Shown: positions 8,706-18,441, counted from the first letter of the stretch. The stretch: 64,000 nt of DNA from Aquabacterium fontiphilum (GCF_009909205.1 NZ_JAAAPN010000007.1:124001-188000); one strand, 5' to 3'. Made by a program: numbers and translations. Notes: a model not told the origin generated them from the letters alone.

Positions 8706-9498
8706 GCTGCTTCTGGATGGCGCGGTCGAATTCCTGCTGCAAGACCACCGGGAAGGCCGCGCTGATCGAGCCGATGGCCAGTGGGCGCAGGCGCTCGAAC
8801 AGCGCCCGCATGGGCGCGATGACCTGCGGGTCGGGCGGCAGCCCGCGCGCCTGCGCTTCGGCCTGCGCTGCGGCAATGCCCTGAGCCAGGTTCAGAAACA
8901 GCTCTTCGACATAGTGTCGCGCCACGGCGCGGCAATGCCGGATCAGCACATCTTGCAGGTCGAGCACGGTGTCCAGCGGCACGTTGAGTTCTGCCAGCTG
9001 GATGCCGATGCGCTCCAGCGACGGGCTGAGCATCTCGACTTCATCGGGCCCGATCTGGCGGTACAGCCCGTTCTTGCGCAGGCGCTCCTTCTGCTCGGGC
9101 GTGGCTTCCGTGCCCCAGTGGGCCGCCATCTCGGACAAGGCCTTGCGGCGTGGCGTCTCGACCGTGAAGAAGGTGGTCGAAAACAGGTCGCTGATCAACG
9201 AATACTCCGACCAGGCGCCATCCGGTGTCTGCGACAGCATGCCCTTGATCGCTTCCAGCCGGAAGCCCTGCGCGCGCAGGTCACGGATCAACTCCAGCTT
9301 GCCCTGATGAGCGGGGCCATACAGGCCCAGACGACCGCGCAGCCGCGGCGGGGGCAGCAAGCCCGCCGTCTGATAGGCGCGGATGTTGCGCACGCTCACG
9401 CCCGTTCGGGCGGCCAGCTCCTCGACGGTGTATTCCGGTCCGCCCGAAGGGGGGCGGTTGGTGCGGGCGCGCGAGGCGGAGTTGGACGGGGCGGGCAT
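8689..9498 (-). CDS. MerR-family regulator divergent from an acyl-CoA ligase
   Basis: About 269 residues if started at the ATG at 9498 (19 codons downstream of the first possible start at 9552). The MerR winged HTH (YTVEELAARTGVSVRNIRAY, then LRGRLGLYGPAHQGKLELIRDL) occupies about residues 22-90. The long all-helical C-terminal region has no metal-binding Cys set. It is transcribed away from the acyl-CoA ligase at 9621, and the shared 122-bp spacer makes it a candidate regulator of that gene and of fatty-acid metabolism; this is inference from position. Confidence 0.85.
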   Translation of the reverse strand: MPAPSNSASRARTNRPPSGGPEYTVEELAARTGVSVRNIRAYQTAGLLPPPRLRGRLGLYGPAHQGKLELIRDLRAQGFRLEAIKGMLSQTPDGAWSEYSLISDLFSTTFFTVETPRRKALSEMAAHWGTEATPEQKERLRKNGLYRQIGPDEVEMLSPSLERIGIQLAELNVPLDTVLDLQDVLIRHCRAVARHYVEELFLNLAQGIAAAQAEAQARGLPPDPQVIAPMRALFERLRPLAIGSISAAFPVVLQQEFDRAIQKQLKKAR

Positions 9499-9620
9499 GG
9501 CAGAACTCACAAAGGCCTGGGCATGATACCGACCGTTAATTGCAGAGTTCATGTAACATCGTGTGTGTCAAATCAAAATCGGGCGCCTGCAGGGGCGCCC
9601 GTGCACTTTCGGAGACACCC

Positions 9621-11300
9621 ATGGACAAGATCTGGCTCGACAGCTACCCCGAGGGCATGCCACACGACGTGGACCTCAGCACCTATCGCTCGCTGGTGCA
9701 TCTGCTGGATGAGGCCATGCGCGTGTATGCCGACCGCGTGGCGTTCCGTTGCATGGGAGCCTCGCTGACCTATGCCCAGCTGGATACCTTGTCCGAGCGG
9801 GTGGCCGGCTGGCTGCAGCTGCAGGGGCTCAAGCCCGGCTCAAGGGTGGCGGTGATGATGCCCAACATCCTGCAGTACCCGGTGGTCGTCGCAGGCATCC
9901 TGCGCGCGGGCTGCGTGGTAGTCAATGTCAACCCGATGTACACGCCGCGCGAGCTGGAGCACCAGCTGCACGACAGCGGTGCGGAAGCCATCTTCATTCT
10001 GGAGAACTTCGCGTCGACCCTGCAGGCCGTCGGCAGCCGTGGTGCGCTCAAGCACGTGGTGGTGGCGGCCATGGGTGACCTGATGGGCTGGCTCAAGGGC
10101 CCGGTGACCAACCTGGTCGTGCGGCGGGTGCGCAAGCTGGTGCCAGCCTGGTCGCTGCCTGGGCATGTGCGCTTTGCTGCCGTGGTGCGGCAGGCGATCC
10201 GCGCGCAGCGCGTGGCCGAGCCCGGCTTGAACGATGTGGCCTTTCTGCAGTACACGGGGGGGACGACAGGCGTCTCCAAAGGCGCCACGCTGTTGCACCG
10301 CAATCTCGTGGCCAACGTGCTCCAGTGCGAGGCCTGGCTGATGAACGGCCTGGGCAAGCAGGAAGGACAGCTCAATGTGGTGTGCGCGTTGCCGCTGTAT
10401 CACATCTTCGCGCTGACGGTCTGCGCGCTCATGGGCATTCGCAATGGCGCGTGCATGCTGTTGGTGCCCAACCCTCGCGACATTCCTGGCTTCATCAAGG
10501 AGCTGTCAACCTTCCGCTTCCACATGTTCCCGGCGGTCAACACGCTGTACAGCGCCTTGATGAACCACCCGGATTTTGCGCGGCTGGATTTCTCTAGCCT
10601 GCGCGTGACGATTGGCGGCGGCATGGCGGTGCAGAAGGCAGTGGCTGACCGCTGGCAGGCCCTCACCGGCGTGCCCATCATCGAGGGATATGGTCTGTCC
10701 GAGACCTCGCCCGTGGCCACGTGCAATCCCAATAACCTGACGGGCTACTCCGGCACCATCGGCTTGCCGCTGCCGTCGACCGAGGTGAGCATCCGCGACG
10801 ATGCTGGCCTGCCCGTGCCGCTGGGTCAGCCTGGCGAGATCTGCATCCGCGGGCCGCAGGTCATGGCCGGCTATTGGAAGCGCCCCGAAGAGACGGCCAA
10901 GGTCATGACCGATGACGGCTTCTTCAAGACCGGCGATGTCGGTGTGATGAACGAAGCCGGCGAGGTGCGCATCGTCGACCGCAAGAAGGACATGGTGCTG
11001 GTATCGGGCTTCAACGTCTATCCCAATGAGGTGGAAGACGTGGCGGTGCAGCACCCGGGTGTGCTTGAGGCGGCGGTCATCGGTGTGCCCGATGCGCATT
11101 CGGGCGAGGCCGTGAAGCTGTTCGTGGTCAAGCGCGATGCCACGCTGACCGAAGATGACGTCGCCGCCTTTTGCCGCGAACGGCTGACGGGCTACAAGCG
11201 CCCGAAGTACATCGAGTTCCGCGAGGAACTGCCGAAGTCGAATGTGGGCAAGATCCTGCGGCGCGAACTGCGGGATGCCGACGTGAAGAAGGCGGCCTGA
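9621..11300 (+). CDS. fadD: Long-chain acyl-CoA ligase (AMP-forming)
   Basis: Activates free fatty acids to acyl-CoA with ATP at the inner membrane, the entry step of beta-oxidation. The 559-residue protein has the AMP-binding signature YTGGTTGVSKGATL (near residue 210), the EGYGLSETSP motif, the TGDVG adenylate-binding motif and the C-terminal lysine in LPKSNVGKILRREL. ATG 9621 has GGAG upstream; the leader contains a hairpin (GGGCGCC/GGCGCCC, 9581-9600). The closest match is FadD, but other acyl-CoA synthetase subfamilies cannot be excluded. Confidence 0.9.
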   Translation: MDKIWLDSYPEGMPHDVDLSTYRSLVHLLDEAMRVYADRVAFRCMGASLTYAQLDTLSERVAGWLQLQGLKPGSRVAVMMPNILQYPVVVAGILRAGCVVVNVNPMYTPRELEHQLHDSGAEAIFILENFASTLQAVGSRGALKHVVVAAMGDLMGWLKGPVTNLVVRRVRKLVPAWSLPGHVRFAAVVRQAIRAQRVAEPGLNDVAFLQYTGGTTGVSKGATLLHRNLVANVLQCEAWLMNGLGKQEGQLNVVCALPLYHIFALTVCALMGIRNGACMLLVPNPRDIPGFIKELSTFRFHMFPAVNTLYSALMNHPDFARLDFSSLRVTIGGGMAVQKAVADRWQALTGVPIIEGYGLSETSPVATCNPNNLTGYSGTIGLPLPSTEVSIRDDAGLPVPLGQPGEICIRGPQVMAGYWKRPEETAKVMTDDGFFKTGDVGVMNEAGEVRIVDRKKDMVLVSGFNVYPNEVEDVAVQHPGVLEAAVIGVPDAHSGEAVKLFVVKRDATLTEDDVAAFCRERLTGYKRPKYIEFREELPKSNVGKILRRELRDADVKKAA

Positions 11301-11303
11301 CCC

Positions 11304-11930
11304 ATGGCGCGCGCATACGCTGCTGTAGCCGTTCGCGTGGCCCGCATGCAGGCCGTCCGCTGGCTGATGGTGCTGACCCTGGGGGCGTCCGGTGCAGCGG
11401 TGGCCTCCGTGCCGCGCACGGTAGAGGGCATCCCGTTCGAGGCCAGCGCCGCCGTGCAAGGCCAGCAACTGGTACTCAATGGCGCCGGGCTGCGCGCCAT
11501 GATGATCGTCAAGGTGTACGCGATCGCGTTGTATCTGCCCCGTGCCGATACGGCCGCCGCCGCAGTGCTGTCACAAGGTGGCGCCAAGCGCCTGCGCATC
11601 GTGCTGTTGCGTCAGGTGTCGGCCGAGCGCCTGGTGGATAACCTGCTGACGGGCATTCGGGACAACACCTCGGCGGCCGAGTTGGCCGGCCTGCAGTCGC
11701 GCCTGGCGACGCTGCAGACCGACATGCTCAAGCTCGGCACCGCCCGCAAGGGTGACGCCATCACGCTGGATTTCGTGCCCGGTGCCGGCACCCGCATCAG
11801 CGTGAACGGCCAAGCGGTGGGGGCCGATATCCCCGGGGAAGATTTCTACCGGGCGCTGCTGCGCATCTGGCTGGGCGAGCGGCCCACCGACCGGGGCTTG
11901 CGTCAGGATCTGCTGGGGCTCAGCACTTGA
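11304..11930 (+). CDS. Chalcone-isomerase-like periplasmic protein
   Basis: 208-residue protein that begins 3 nt after fadD and so is probably cotranscribed. A hydrophobic N-terminal stretch (about residues 18-35) ending near AVA is a likely signal peptide. The body ([38 protein letters not shown], then [11 protein letters not shown] and [17 protein letters not shown]) is the chalcone-isomerase-like domain found in many proteobacteria. In plants relatives bind fatty acids, and the link with fadD suggests lipid binding here; no activity is shown. It overlaps the convergent ubiE by 11 nt. Confidence 0.85.
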   Translation: MARAYAAVAVRVARMQAVRWLMVLTLGASGAAVASVPRTVEGIPFEASAAVQGQQLVLNGAGLRAMMIVKVYAIALYLPRADTAAAAVLSQGGAKRLRIVLLRQVSAERLVDNLLTGIRDNTSAAELAGLQSRLATLQTDMLKLGTARKGDAITLDFVPGAGTRISVNGQAVGADIPGEDFYRALLRIWLGERPTDRGLRQDLLGLST

Positions 11931-12651
11931 TGCCGAGGTGCAGGGCCACGACGCCGGCGGTCATGTTGTGCACATCGACGTGGCCGAAGCCGGCGTCCTT
12001 CATCATGGCCTTGAGCGTGGCCTGATCGGGGTGCATGCGGATGGATTCGGCCAGATAGCGGTAGCTGGCCTCGTCGTTGGCCACCAGCTTGCCCAGCTTG
12101 GGCAGGATGTTGAACGAGTACCAGTCGTAGGCCTTCTCCAGCGGCTTGGCCACCTTGGAGAACTCCAGCACCAGCAGTCGGCCACCCGGCTTGAGCACCC
12201 TGCACATTTCCTTCAGTGCCCGGTCCTTGTGGGTCATGTTGCGCAAGCCGAAGGCCACCGTGACGATGTCGAAGGTGTTGTTCGGGAAGGGCAGCTTCTC
12301 GGCATCGCACAGCGTGGTGGGCAGGGCCAGGCCATGGTTGAGCAGGCGGTCGCGGCCGGTGCTGAGCATGGCCTCGTTGATGTCGGTGTGCACCACCATG
12401 CCGGCGGGGCCCACGCGCTTGGCAAAAGCCTGCGACAGGTCGCCGGTACCGCCGGCGATGTCGAGCACCTTGTGGCCCTCGCGCACACCGCTGGCCGCAA
12501 TGGTGTAGGCCTTCCAGAGGCGATGCATGCCGGCCGACATCAGGTCGTTCATGACGTCGTACTTGTTGGCCACCGAGTCGAACACGCCGCGCACGCGGCT
12601 GGCCTTCTCGGACTCGTCAACCTTCTGGAAACCGAAGTGTGTGTCGCTCAT
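11920..12651 (-). CDS. ubiE: Ubiquinone/menaquinone C-methyltransferase
   Basis: SAM-dependent C-methylation of the quinone ring (2-methoxy-6-polyprenyl-benzoquinol to the 5-methyl form, and demethylmenaquinone). The 243-residue protein has the family start [25 protein letters not shown] and the SAM loop [12 protein letters not shown], followed by [20 protein letters not shown], the UbiE signature. Length is normal. It lies 16 nt downstream of the flavoprotein gene on the same strand, suggesting cotranscription. Confidence 0.97.
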   Translation of the reverse strand: MSDTHFGFQKVDESEKASRVRGVFDSVANKYDVMNDLMSAGMHRLWKAYTIAASGVREGHKVLDIAGGTGDLSQAFAKRVGPAGMVVHTDINEAMLSTGRDRLLNHGLALPTTLCDAEKLPFPNNTFDIVTVAFGLRNMTHKDRALKEMCRVLKPGGRLLVLEFSKVAKPLEKAYDWYSFNILPKLGKLVANDEASYRYLAESIRMHPDQATLKAMMKDAGFGHVDVHNMTAGVVALHLGIKC

Positions 12652-12667
12652 GTCGACATCTTACCCG

Positions 12668-13945
12668 TCAGGTGGCCTGCGGCAGCGGCTGCAAGGCGCG
12701 TGCACAGGCCATGGCCGAGGCCCAGGCCCACTGGAAGTTGTAGCCGCCCAGCCAGCCGGTCACGTCGACCACCTCGCCGATGAAGTGCAGCCCCGGCACC
12801 AGCTTGCTGCCCAGGGTCTGCGAGCTCAGGTCGCGCGTGTCAACGCCGCCCGCCGTCACCTCGGCCTTGGCATAGCCTTCGGTGCCCGAGGGCACGATGG
12901 CCCACGCGTTGGCCGATTGGCCCAGGGCGTCAAGGTCTTTGTCCTTGTGTTCGGCCAGTGGCGCGACGGGGCGCAGGCCGGGCGCGTGTTGTGCCTGCTG
13001 CTCCAGCCAGGTCTGGGCAAGGCGCTGCGGCGCGCTCGGGCCGAGGGCGAGCGCCCACTCGCTGGAAAGCTGCTTGCGCGAGCCCGATTTGGCCTGCTTC
13101 AACAGGGCCGCCAGTTCGCGCTGCGGCGCCAGATCCAGCACAATGGGCTGGCCCTCGCGCCAGTAGCTGGAGATCTGCAGCACGGCCGGCCCGCTCAGCC
13201 CGCGGTGGGTGAACAGCAGGTCTTCCAGGAAGTGCATCGCATAGGGGCGTGGGCGCTTGCCCGCCTCCAGGGCCTCGGTCTGGATGTCCACTTCCAAGGA
13301 CAGCCCGGCCAGCGCGGCAAAGGGGGCCCAGGTGTCGGCCGAGAAGGTCAGCGGCACCAGTGCAGGCCGAAGCGGCACGATGCGGTGGCCCAGTTGCTGG
13401 GCGAGTCGCTGACCGAAATCCGTCGCGCCGATCTTCGGGATGGACAGCCCCCCGGTGGCAATGACCAGCTGATGCGCCCGTACCAGCCCGCGATCCGTGT
13501 CGAGCTCGAAACGCTCGCCCTGGTCGCTGGTGATGCAACGTACCGCGTGCACGCCACAGGGTTGCCAGCGCGCCACGCCGCCGGCGTCGCACTCGGCCAG
13601 CAACATGCGGATCAGGTCGTCGGCCTTGTGGTCGCAGAACAGCTGGCCCTTGTGCTTCTCGTGCCAGGCGATGCCATGGCGGTTGACCAGTGCGATGAAG
13701 TCCTGCGGGGTGTAGCCGGCCAGCGCCGAGCGGCAGAAGTGCGGGTTGTCGGACAGGAACTGCGCCGGCCCGACCTCGCGGTTGGTGAAGTTGCAGCGGC
13801 CACCACCCGAGATGCGGATTTTCTCGGCCACCTTGGGTGCGTGGTCGATCAGCAGCACCTTGAGGCCGCGTTGGCCGGCAACCCCGGCGCAGAACAGACC
13901 GGCCGCGCCGGCCCCGATGATGGCGACATCCACAATGCATGACAT
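12668..13945 (-). CDS. HI0933/YhiN/BaiN-family FAD-dependent oxidoreductase
   Basis: Flavoprotein of about 425 residues started at the ATG at 13945 (an ORF extends 18 codons upstream without homology). The FAD dinucleotide motif is at the N-terminus (VAIIGAGAAGLFCAGVAGQRG), followed by KIRISGGGRCNFTNRE, a signature of this family, and the C-terminal GGVDTRDLSSQTLGSK and GEVVDVTGWLGGYNFQWAWAS. Substrate in most bacteria is unknown; BaiN of gut clostridia acts on bile acids, which is not implied here. Confidence 0.92.
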   Translation of the reverse strand: MSCIVDVAIIGAGAAGLFCAGVAGQRGLKVLLIDHAPKVAEKIRISGGGRCNFTNREVGPAQFLSDNPHFCRSALAGYTPQDFIALVNRHGIAWHEKHKGQLFCDHKADDLIRMLLAECDAGGVARWQPCGVHAVRCITSDQGERFELDTDRGLVRAHQLVIATGGLSIPKIGATDFGQRLAQQLGHRIVPLRPALVPLTFSADTWAPFAALAGLSLEVDIQTEALEAGKRPRPYAMHFLEDLLFTHRGLSGPAVLQISSYWREGQPIVLDLAPQRELAALLKQAKSGSRKQLSSEWALALGPSAPQRLAQTWLEQQAQHAPGLRPVAPLAEHKDKDLDALGQSANAWAIVPSGTEGYAKAEVTAGGVDTRDLSSQTLGSKLVPGLHFIGEVVDVTGWLGGYNFQWAWASAMACARALQPLPQAT

Positions 13946-14083
13946 GACGCCATTGTCACCGCTGGGCGACGCACCACGCGGCTGGCTGAACTGCGCCACA
14001 ATCGCCGCTGCGCCGCCGGAGCCGGCCGTGGTACCCGGGCCGCGCGGCGCTCAACACGCAGTGAGCACTGGAGAAACGCAATC

Positions 14084-14899
14084 ATGGCCATGGATGTGGT
14101 GGACTACGAAATCAAGGGCGCAGAGATGCAGTTCGTCGAGGTCGAGCTTGACCCTGGCGAGGCGGCCATCGGCGAAGCCGGCAGCATGATGTTCATGGAT
14201 GCGGGCATCGAGATGGACACCGTGTTCGGCGACGGCTCGAAGCAGACCAGCGGCATCTTCGGCAAGCTGCTGGGGGCCGGCAAGCGACTGGTCACCGGTG
14301 AAAGCCTGTTCACGACCATCTACACCAACCAGGCCCAGGGCAAGAAGCGCGTCGCGTTTGCGGCGCCGTATCCGGGCAAGATCCTGCCCATGGATTTGAG
14401 CCAGCTGGGTGGCACGCTGATCTGCCAGAAGGATGCCTTTTTGTGTGCTGCGCGCGGCGTGTCGCTGGGCATCGCGCTGCAGCGCCGCCTCGGCACCGGC
14501 TTCTTCGGCGGCGAAGGCTTCATCATGCAGAAGCTTGAGGGCGATGGCCTGGCCTTTGTGCACGCGGGTGGCACCGTGGTGCGCCGCGAGCTCAAGGCGG
14601 GCGAGACGCTGCTGATCGACACCGGCTGCATCGTGGCCTACACAGCCGGCGTCGACTTCGACATCCAGTACGTGGGCAAGATCAAGACGGCCCTCTTTGG
14701 CGGCGAGGGCCTGTTCCTCGCGCGCATCACCGGCCCCGGTCAGGTGTGGCTGCAGAGTCTGCCATTCTCCCGTCTGGCTTCGCGCATTTTTGCTGCCGCG
14801 CCGCAGACTGGCGGCGGTGGGCGTGAGCAGGGCGGGCTGCTGAGCGGTGTGGCCGCGGGCGGCATGCTCGGTGGCCTGTTGGGCGGCGACAGCGAATGA
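14084..14899 (+). CDS. AIM24-family protein (TIGR00266)
   Basis: 271-residue soluble beta-sandwich protein. It starts YEIKGAEMQFVEVELDPGEA and contains GSMMFMDAGIEMDT and GEGLFLARITGPGQVWLQSLPF, all typical of TIGR00266 / AIM24. The C-terminal tail is Gly-rich (GGLLSGVAAGGMLGGLLGGD), which may insert in membrane. In yeast AIM24 is mitochondrial; bacterial function is unknown. Its stop overlaps the start of the EI24-type membrane protein (ATGA), so the two are translationally coupled. Confidence 0.88.
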   Translation: MAMDVVDYEIKGAEMQFVEVELDPGEAAIGEAGSMMFMDAGIEMDTVFGDGSKQTSGIFGKLLGAGKRLVTGESLFTTIYTNQAQGKKRVAFAAPYPGKILPMDLSQLGGTLICQKDAFLCAARGVSLGIALQRRLGTGFFGGEGFIMQKLEGDGLAFVHAGGTVVRRELKAGETLLIDTGCIVAYTAGVDFDIQYVGKIKTALFGGEGLFLARITGPGQVWLQSLPFSRLASRIFAAAPQTGGGGREQGGLLSGVAAGGMLGGLLGGDSE

Positions 14900-15780
14900 A
14901 CGATGGCAATCGGCACGCAGGCGTGCCAGCCGGTCTGACGGCAGACGGTGGGTCGACCTGGTGGGCGGTGGCCGACGCGTGGTGGCGGGCGTTGGCCTAC
15001 AGCCTCTTGCCACGTGTCATCTGGCTGAGCCTGCTGCCGTTGCTGGCCAGCGCTGTCTTGCTGGGCGGCCTGGCTTGGTGGGGCTGGGATGCGGCCAACG
15101 TGGCCGTGCGCGGGCTGCTGGACAGCTGGGCATGGAGCCAGTGGCTGACGTCATGGCTGGATCAGGTCGGCCTGACGGCCCTGCGTACGGCCGTGGTGCC
15201 CCTGTTGATCGTGGCGATCAGCGTGCCGGTGGTCGTCATCGTCTGTCTGCTGGCGGTGGGGGCCATCACGGCGCCAGCGATGAGCGCGCTGGTGCGTCAG
15301 CGGCGCTTTCCGGCGCTGCAGGCCCGCGAGCCGATGCCGTGGTGGCGGGCGCTGCTGGCAGCCCTGGGGCTCACGGCCTGGGCGCTGCTGGCTCTGATCG
15401 TCTCGCTGCCGCTGTGGCTGGTGCCACCGCTGGCGCTGGTGCTGCCCCCGCTGATCTGGGGCTGGCTGACCTACCGTGTGATGCTGCTCGATGTGCTGGC
15501 CGATTGGGCCACCCATGAAGAGCGGGCCATCCTGCGCGCGCACCACCGTGGGCCGTTGCTGGCCATGGGCGTGGCCTGCGGCTTGTTCGGCGCGGCGCCG
15601 GGTGCCTTGTGGGCCATCGGAGGTGTGATGGCGCTCGCCATGGCGCCGCTGCTGCTGCTCGCCTCGGTCTGGATCTACACGCTGGTGTTCGCTCTGGCTG
15701 CGCTGTGGTTTGCACATTACCTGCTGGCCGCGCTGGACGCCTTGCGCCGCGCGCCGGTCAACATGGAGCACGAAGCATGA
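14896..15780 (+). CDS. EI24/CysZ-like integral membrane protein
   Basis: 294 residues with five or six hydrophobic helices and the EI24 domain features: an N-terminal block around WWRALAYSLLPRVIWLSLLPL, and a central LTYRVMLLDVLADWATHEER followed by a hydrophilic RAHHRG loop. CysZ of E. coli imports sulfate, but this protein is distant from it and no cys genes are adjacent, so sulfate transport is not asserted. It overlaps genes on both sides by 4 nt (ATGA), making a coupled three-gene unit. Confidence 0.82.
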   Translation: MNDGNRHAGVPAGLTADGGSTWWAVADAWWRALAYSLLPRVIWLSLLPLLASAVLLGGLAWWGWDAANVAVRGLLDSWAWSQWLTSWLDQVGLTALRTAVVPLLIVAISVPVVVIVCLLAVGAITAPAMSALVRQRRFPALQAREPMPWWRALLAALGLTAWALLALIVSLPLWLVPPLALVLPPLIWGWLTYRVMLLDVLADWATHEERAILRAHHRGPLLAMGVACGLFGAAPGALWAIGGVMALAMAPLLLLASVWIYTLVFALAALWFAHYLLAALDALRRAPVNMEHEA

Positions 15781-16577
15781 TCGGACTGATCATCGTCGGC
15801 GACGAGATTCTCAGCGGTCGCCGGCAGGACAAGCACCTGGTCAAGACCATCGAACTGCTGGGCGAGCGCGGAATGGCGCTGTCCTGGGCACGTTATGTGG
15901 GCGACGATCCTGCGCGCATCACCGCCGAGCTACGCCAGGCGCGGGCCTGTGGCGACGTGGTGTTCTCCTGCGGCGGCATCGGTGCCACGCCGGACGACCA
16001 CACCCGCGCCTGCGCCGCGCAGGCCTGGGACACCGAACTGGCCCTTCACCCGCAAGCTCGCGAGCTGATCCTCGCTCGGTGCGAGGAGATGGCCCGGCAG
16101 GAGGGGCTGCCCTTCGAGCCTGCATCCGAGGATGTGCAGCGCCGACTCCAGATGGGCTGTTTTCCCCGTGGCGCAGAGATCATTCCCAATCCCTACAACC
16201 GCATTCCCGGCTTCAGCCTGGATGGGCGCGTGCACTTCCTGCCCGGTTTTCCCGTCATGGCGTGGCCCATGATGGCCTGGCTGCTCGACACGCGGCACAT
16301 GGGCCTGCATGGTTCTGCGCGCACGCGGGAGCGGTCGGTGATCGTCTACCGTGCCATCGAATCGCGCCTGACGCCGTTGATGCAGGACATTGAGACCCGC
16401 TTTCCCGGTGTCAAGGTGTTCAGTCTCCCCAGCGTGGACCACCCCGAGCATGGGCGCCACATTGATCTGGGGGTAAAGGGCCCGCCCGAGCTGGTCGATC
16501 CGGCTTTCACTTACCTGCTGGACGAGTTGAACCATAGTGGTGCATCATTGGGCCCTGAATTGGTGCGAGGCGATTGA
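15777..16577 (+). CDS. MoaB/CinA-like molybdopterin-binding-domain protein
   Basis: 266 residues. The N-terminal MoCF/MoaB-type fold begins IGLIIVGDEILSGRRQDKHL and has the pterin-binding FSCGGIGATPDDHTRACAAQ loop. The C-terminal CinA amidase domain is absent, so it is not a full CinA. In many proteobacteria such proteins are annotated competence/damage-inducible or molybdopterin-binding; the true role may be FAD or nucleotide hydrolysis. The start at ATG 15777 overlaps the EI24 gene. The next 300 bp contain no gene and carry the glnA control region. Confidence 0.87.
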   Translation: MIGLIIVGDEILSGRRQDKHLVKTIELLGERGMALSWARYVGDDPARITAELRQARACGDVVFSCGGIGATPDDHTRACAAQAWDTELALHPQARELILARCEEMARQEGLPFEPASEDVQRRLQMGCFPRGAEIIPNPYNRIPGFSLDGRVHFLPGFPVMAWPMMAWLLDTRHMGLHGSARTRERSVIVYRAIESRLTPLMQDIETRFPGVKVFSLPSVDHPEHGRHIDLGVKGPPELVDPAFTYLLDELNHSGASLGPELVRGD

Positions 16578-16578
16578 A

Positions 16579-16595
16579 TGCACTGTTGTGGTGCA
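16579..16595 (+). promoter_or_regulatory. Candidate NtrC-binding site upstream of glnA
   Basis: TGCACTGTTGTGGTGCA is a dyad of the form GCAC-N7-GTGC, the arrangement of NtrC sites at enteric glnA. It lies about 190-200 bp upstream of the sigma-54-type promoter, a usual enhancer distance. The ntrBC genes follow glnA, which supports the call. Confidence 0.6.
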
Positions 16596-16782
16596 GTTTG
16601 GCCGAGTGCGTCGGGTGCGCTTCGGTGCATGCTGAGGGCTGTGTGACAGGACGGGCGCGGCTTCGGTGCAGCGGCCGCTTGCCCGAGGTGCCCGCCTGGT
16701 GACGAGGCGGGTGGCGGTGGGGGCCGGTTTGGTGCGCCCCTTCCGGGCCCTTCCGCGTCTGTCCTTCGGCGCGCCGAGCGTC

Positions 16783-16798
16783 CGGCATGCTTTCTGCT
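16783..16798 (+). promoter_or_regulatory. Sigma-54-type promoter of glnA
   Basis: CGGCATGCTTTCTGCT carries GG at -24 and GC at -12 with the exact sigma-54 spacing (consensus TGGCAC-N5-TTGCW; matches at GGCA, TGC and final T). Transcription would begin near 16810, about 68 nt before the glnA ATG. The remaining spacer between 16600 and 16780 is GC-rich with scattered TGGTGC half-sites and no gene. Confidence 0.55.
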
Positions 16799-16877
16799 AT
16801 TACACTCCCGTGCGGTTTCTGAAAGAAACAGCCCAGTTTCACTTGTATTCACTCAAGCCTCTCGCTAGGAGCACCTG

Positions 16878-18296
16878 ATGGCCAATAAGACCGTCGCCGA
16901 CGTGATGAAGATGGTGAAGGACAACGAGGTCAAGTTCGTTGATTTCCGCTTCACCGATACCCGTGGTAAGGAACAGCACGTGTCCGTGCCGGTTTCCCAC
17001 TTCGACGAAGACAAGTTCACCTCGGGCCACGCGTTCGACGGTTCCTCCATCGCCGGCTGGAAGGGCATTGAAGCCTCCGACATGCTGCTGATGCCGGATG
17101 CCAACACCGCCAACATCGACCCGTTCTTCGAAGAGCCCACGCTCATCCTGACCTGCGACGTCATCGATCCGCACGACGGCAAGCCCTACGAGCGTGACCC
17201 CCGCTCGCTGGCCAAGCGCGCTGAAGCCTACCTGAAGGCTTCGGGCCTGGGCGACACCGCCTACTTCGGTCCCGAGCCCGAGTTCTTCGTGTTCGACTCT
17301 GTCCGTTGGGGCAACGAGATGTCGGGCAGCTTCTTCAAGATCGAATCCGAAGAAGGCGCCTGGAACACCGGCACCAAGTACGAGCACGGCAACACCGGCT
17401 ACCGTCCCACCGTCAAGGGCGGCTACTTCCCCGTGCCCCCGGTCGACAGCGGCCAGGACATGCGTTCGGAAATGTGCCTGATCCTGGAAAGCCTGGGCAT
17501 CCCGGTCGAAGTGCACCACCACGAAGTGGCCAACGCCGGCCAGATGGAAATCGGCACGAAGTTCAGCACGCTGACGCAGCGTGCTGACTGGCTGCAGCTG
17601 CAAAAGTACGTGATCCAGAACGTGGCCCATGCCTACGGCAAGACCGCCACCTTCATGCCCAAGCCCATCGTTGGTGACAACGGCTCCGGCATGCACGTTC
17701 ACCAGTCGATCTGGAAGGACGGCAAGAACCTGTTCGCAGGCGACGGCTACGCCGGCCTGAGCGAGTTCGCCCTGTACTACATCGGCGGCATCATCAAGCA
17801 CGCCCGTGCCCTGAACGCCATCACCAACCCCGGTACGAACTCGTACAAGCGTCTGGTGCCCGGCTTCGAAGCCCCGGTGAAGCTGGCCTACTCGGCCAAG
17901 AACCGCTCGGCCTCGATCCGCATCCCCTACGTGGCCAACCCCAAGGGCCGTCGCATCGAAGCGCGCTTCCCGGATCCCTCCGCCAACCCCTACCTGGCCT
18001 TCGCTGCACTGATGATGGCCGGTCTGGACGGCGTGGAAAACAAGATCCATCCGGGCGAGGCTGCCACGAAGGACCTGTACCACCTGCCTCCCGAGGAGGA
18101 CAAGCTGGTGCCGACCGTCTGCCACAGCCTGGATCAGGCCCTGGAGTACCTGGACAAGGACCGTGCGTTCCTGACCAAGGGTGGCGTGTTCACCGATGCC
18201 TACCTGGACGCCTACATCGAACTGAAGATGCAGGAAGTGACCCGCTTCCGCATGGCCACCCACCCGGTCGAGTTCGACATGTACTACGCGCTCTGA
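16878..18296 (+). CDS. glnA: Glutamine synthetase type I (GSI-beta)
   Basis: Makes glutamine from glutamate, ammonia and ATP in the cytoplasm as a dodecamer. 472 residues. Catalytic features: FDGSSIAGW (Asp-50 loop), [33 protein letters not shown] (His-269 loop), [17 protein letters not shown]. The adenylylation tyrosine is Tyr401 in [10 protein letters not shown], so activity is set by GlnE. AGGAGC precedes the ATG. Regulation by NtrC/sigma-54 is suggested by the upstream sites, and a terminator separates it from the ntrBC genes. Confidence 0.98.
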   Translation: MANKTVADVMKMVKDNEVKFVDFRFTDTRGKEQHVSVPVSHFDEDKFTSGHAFDGSSIAGWKGIEASDMLLMPDANTANIDPFFEEPTLILTCDVIDPHDGKPYERDPRSLAKRAEAYLKASGLGDTAYFGPEPEFFVFDSVRWGNEMSGSFFKIESEEGAWNTGTKYEHGNTGYRPTVKGGYFPVPPVDSGQDMRSEMCLILESLGIPVEVHHHEVANAGQMEIGTKFSTLTQRADWLQLQKYVIQNVAHAYGKTATFMPKPIVGDNGSGMHVHQSIWKDGKNLFAGDGYAGLSEFALYYIGGIIKHARALNAITNPGTNSYKRLVPGFEAPVKLAYSAKNRSASIRIPYVANPKGRRIEARFPDPSANPYLAFAALMMAGLDGVENKIHPGEAATKDLYHLPPEEDKLVPTVCHSLDQALEYLDKDRAFLTKGGVFTDAYLDAYIELKMQEVTRFRMATHPVEFDMYYAL

Positions 18297-18317
18297 TCCC
18301 GCAGGGGCATCGGAACG

Positions 18318-18345
18318 AGGGCGGCTTCGGCCGCCCTTTTTGTTT
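18318..18345 (+). terminator. Intrinsic terminator after glnA
   Basis: AGGGCGGC and GCCGCCCT form an 8-bp stem closed by a TTCG tetraloop and followed by TTTTTGTTTT. It would uncouple abundant glnA mRNA from the ntrB/ntrC region. Confidence 0.92.
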
Positions 18346-18441
18346 TCACGCAACTTCACACAGCCAGGGGTGAGGCCCACGCCAGGCGTCCGGGCTTGGG
18401 GGCATACTCGGGTCTGAGGGTCTCCAACCGGAGCCGCAGTG

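Noticed and set aside
9534-9556. MerR operator GTTA-N15-TAAC between the MerR gene and fadD
   Set aside because: Half-sites are only four bases and no 19-20 bp spacer promoter typical of MerR targets can be placed with confidence.
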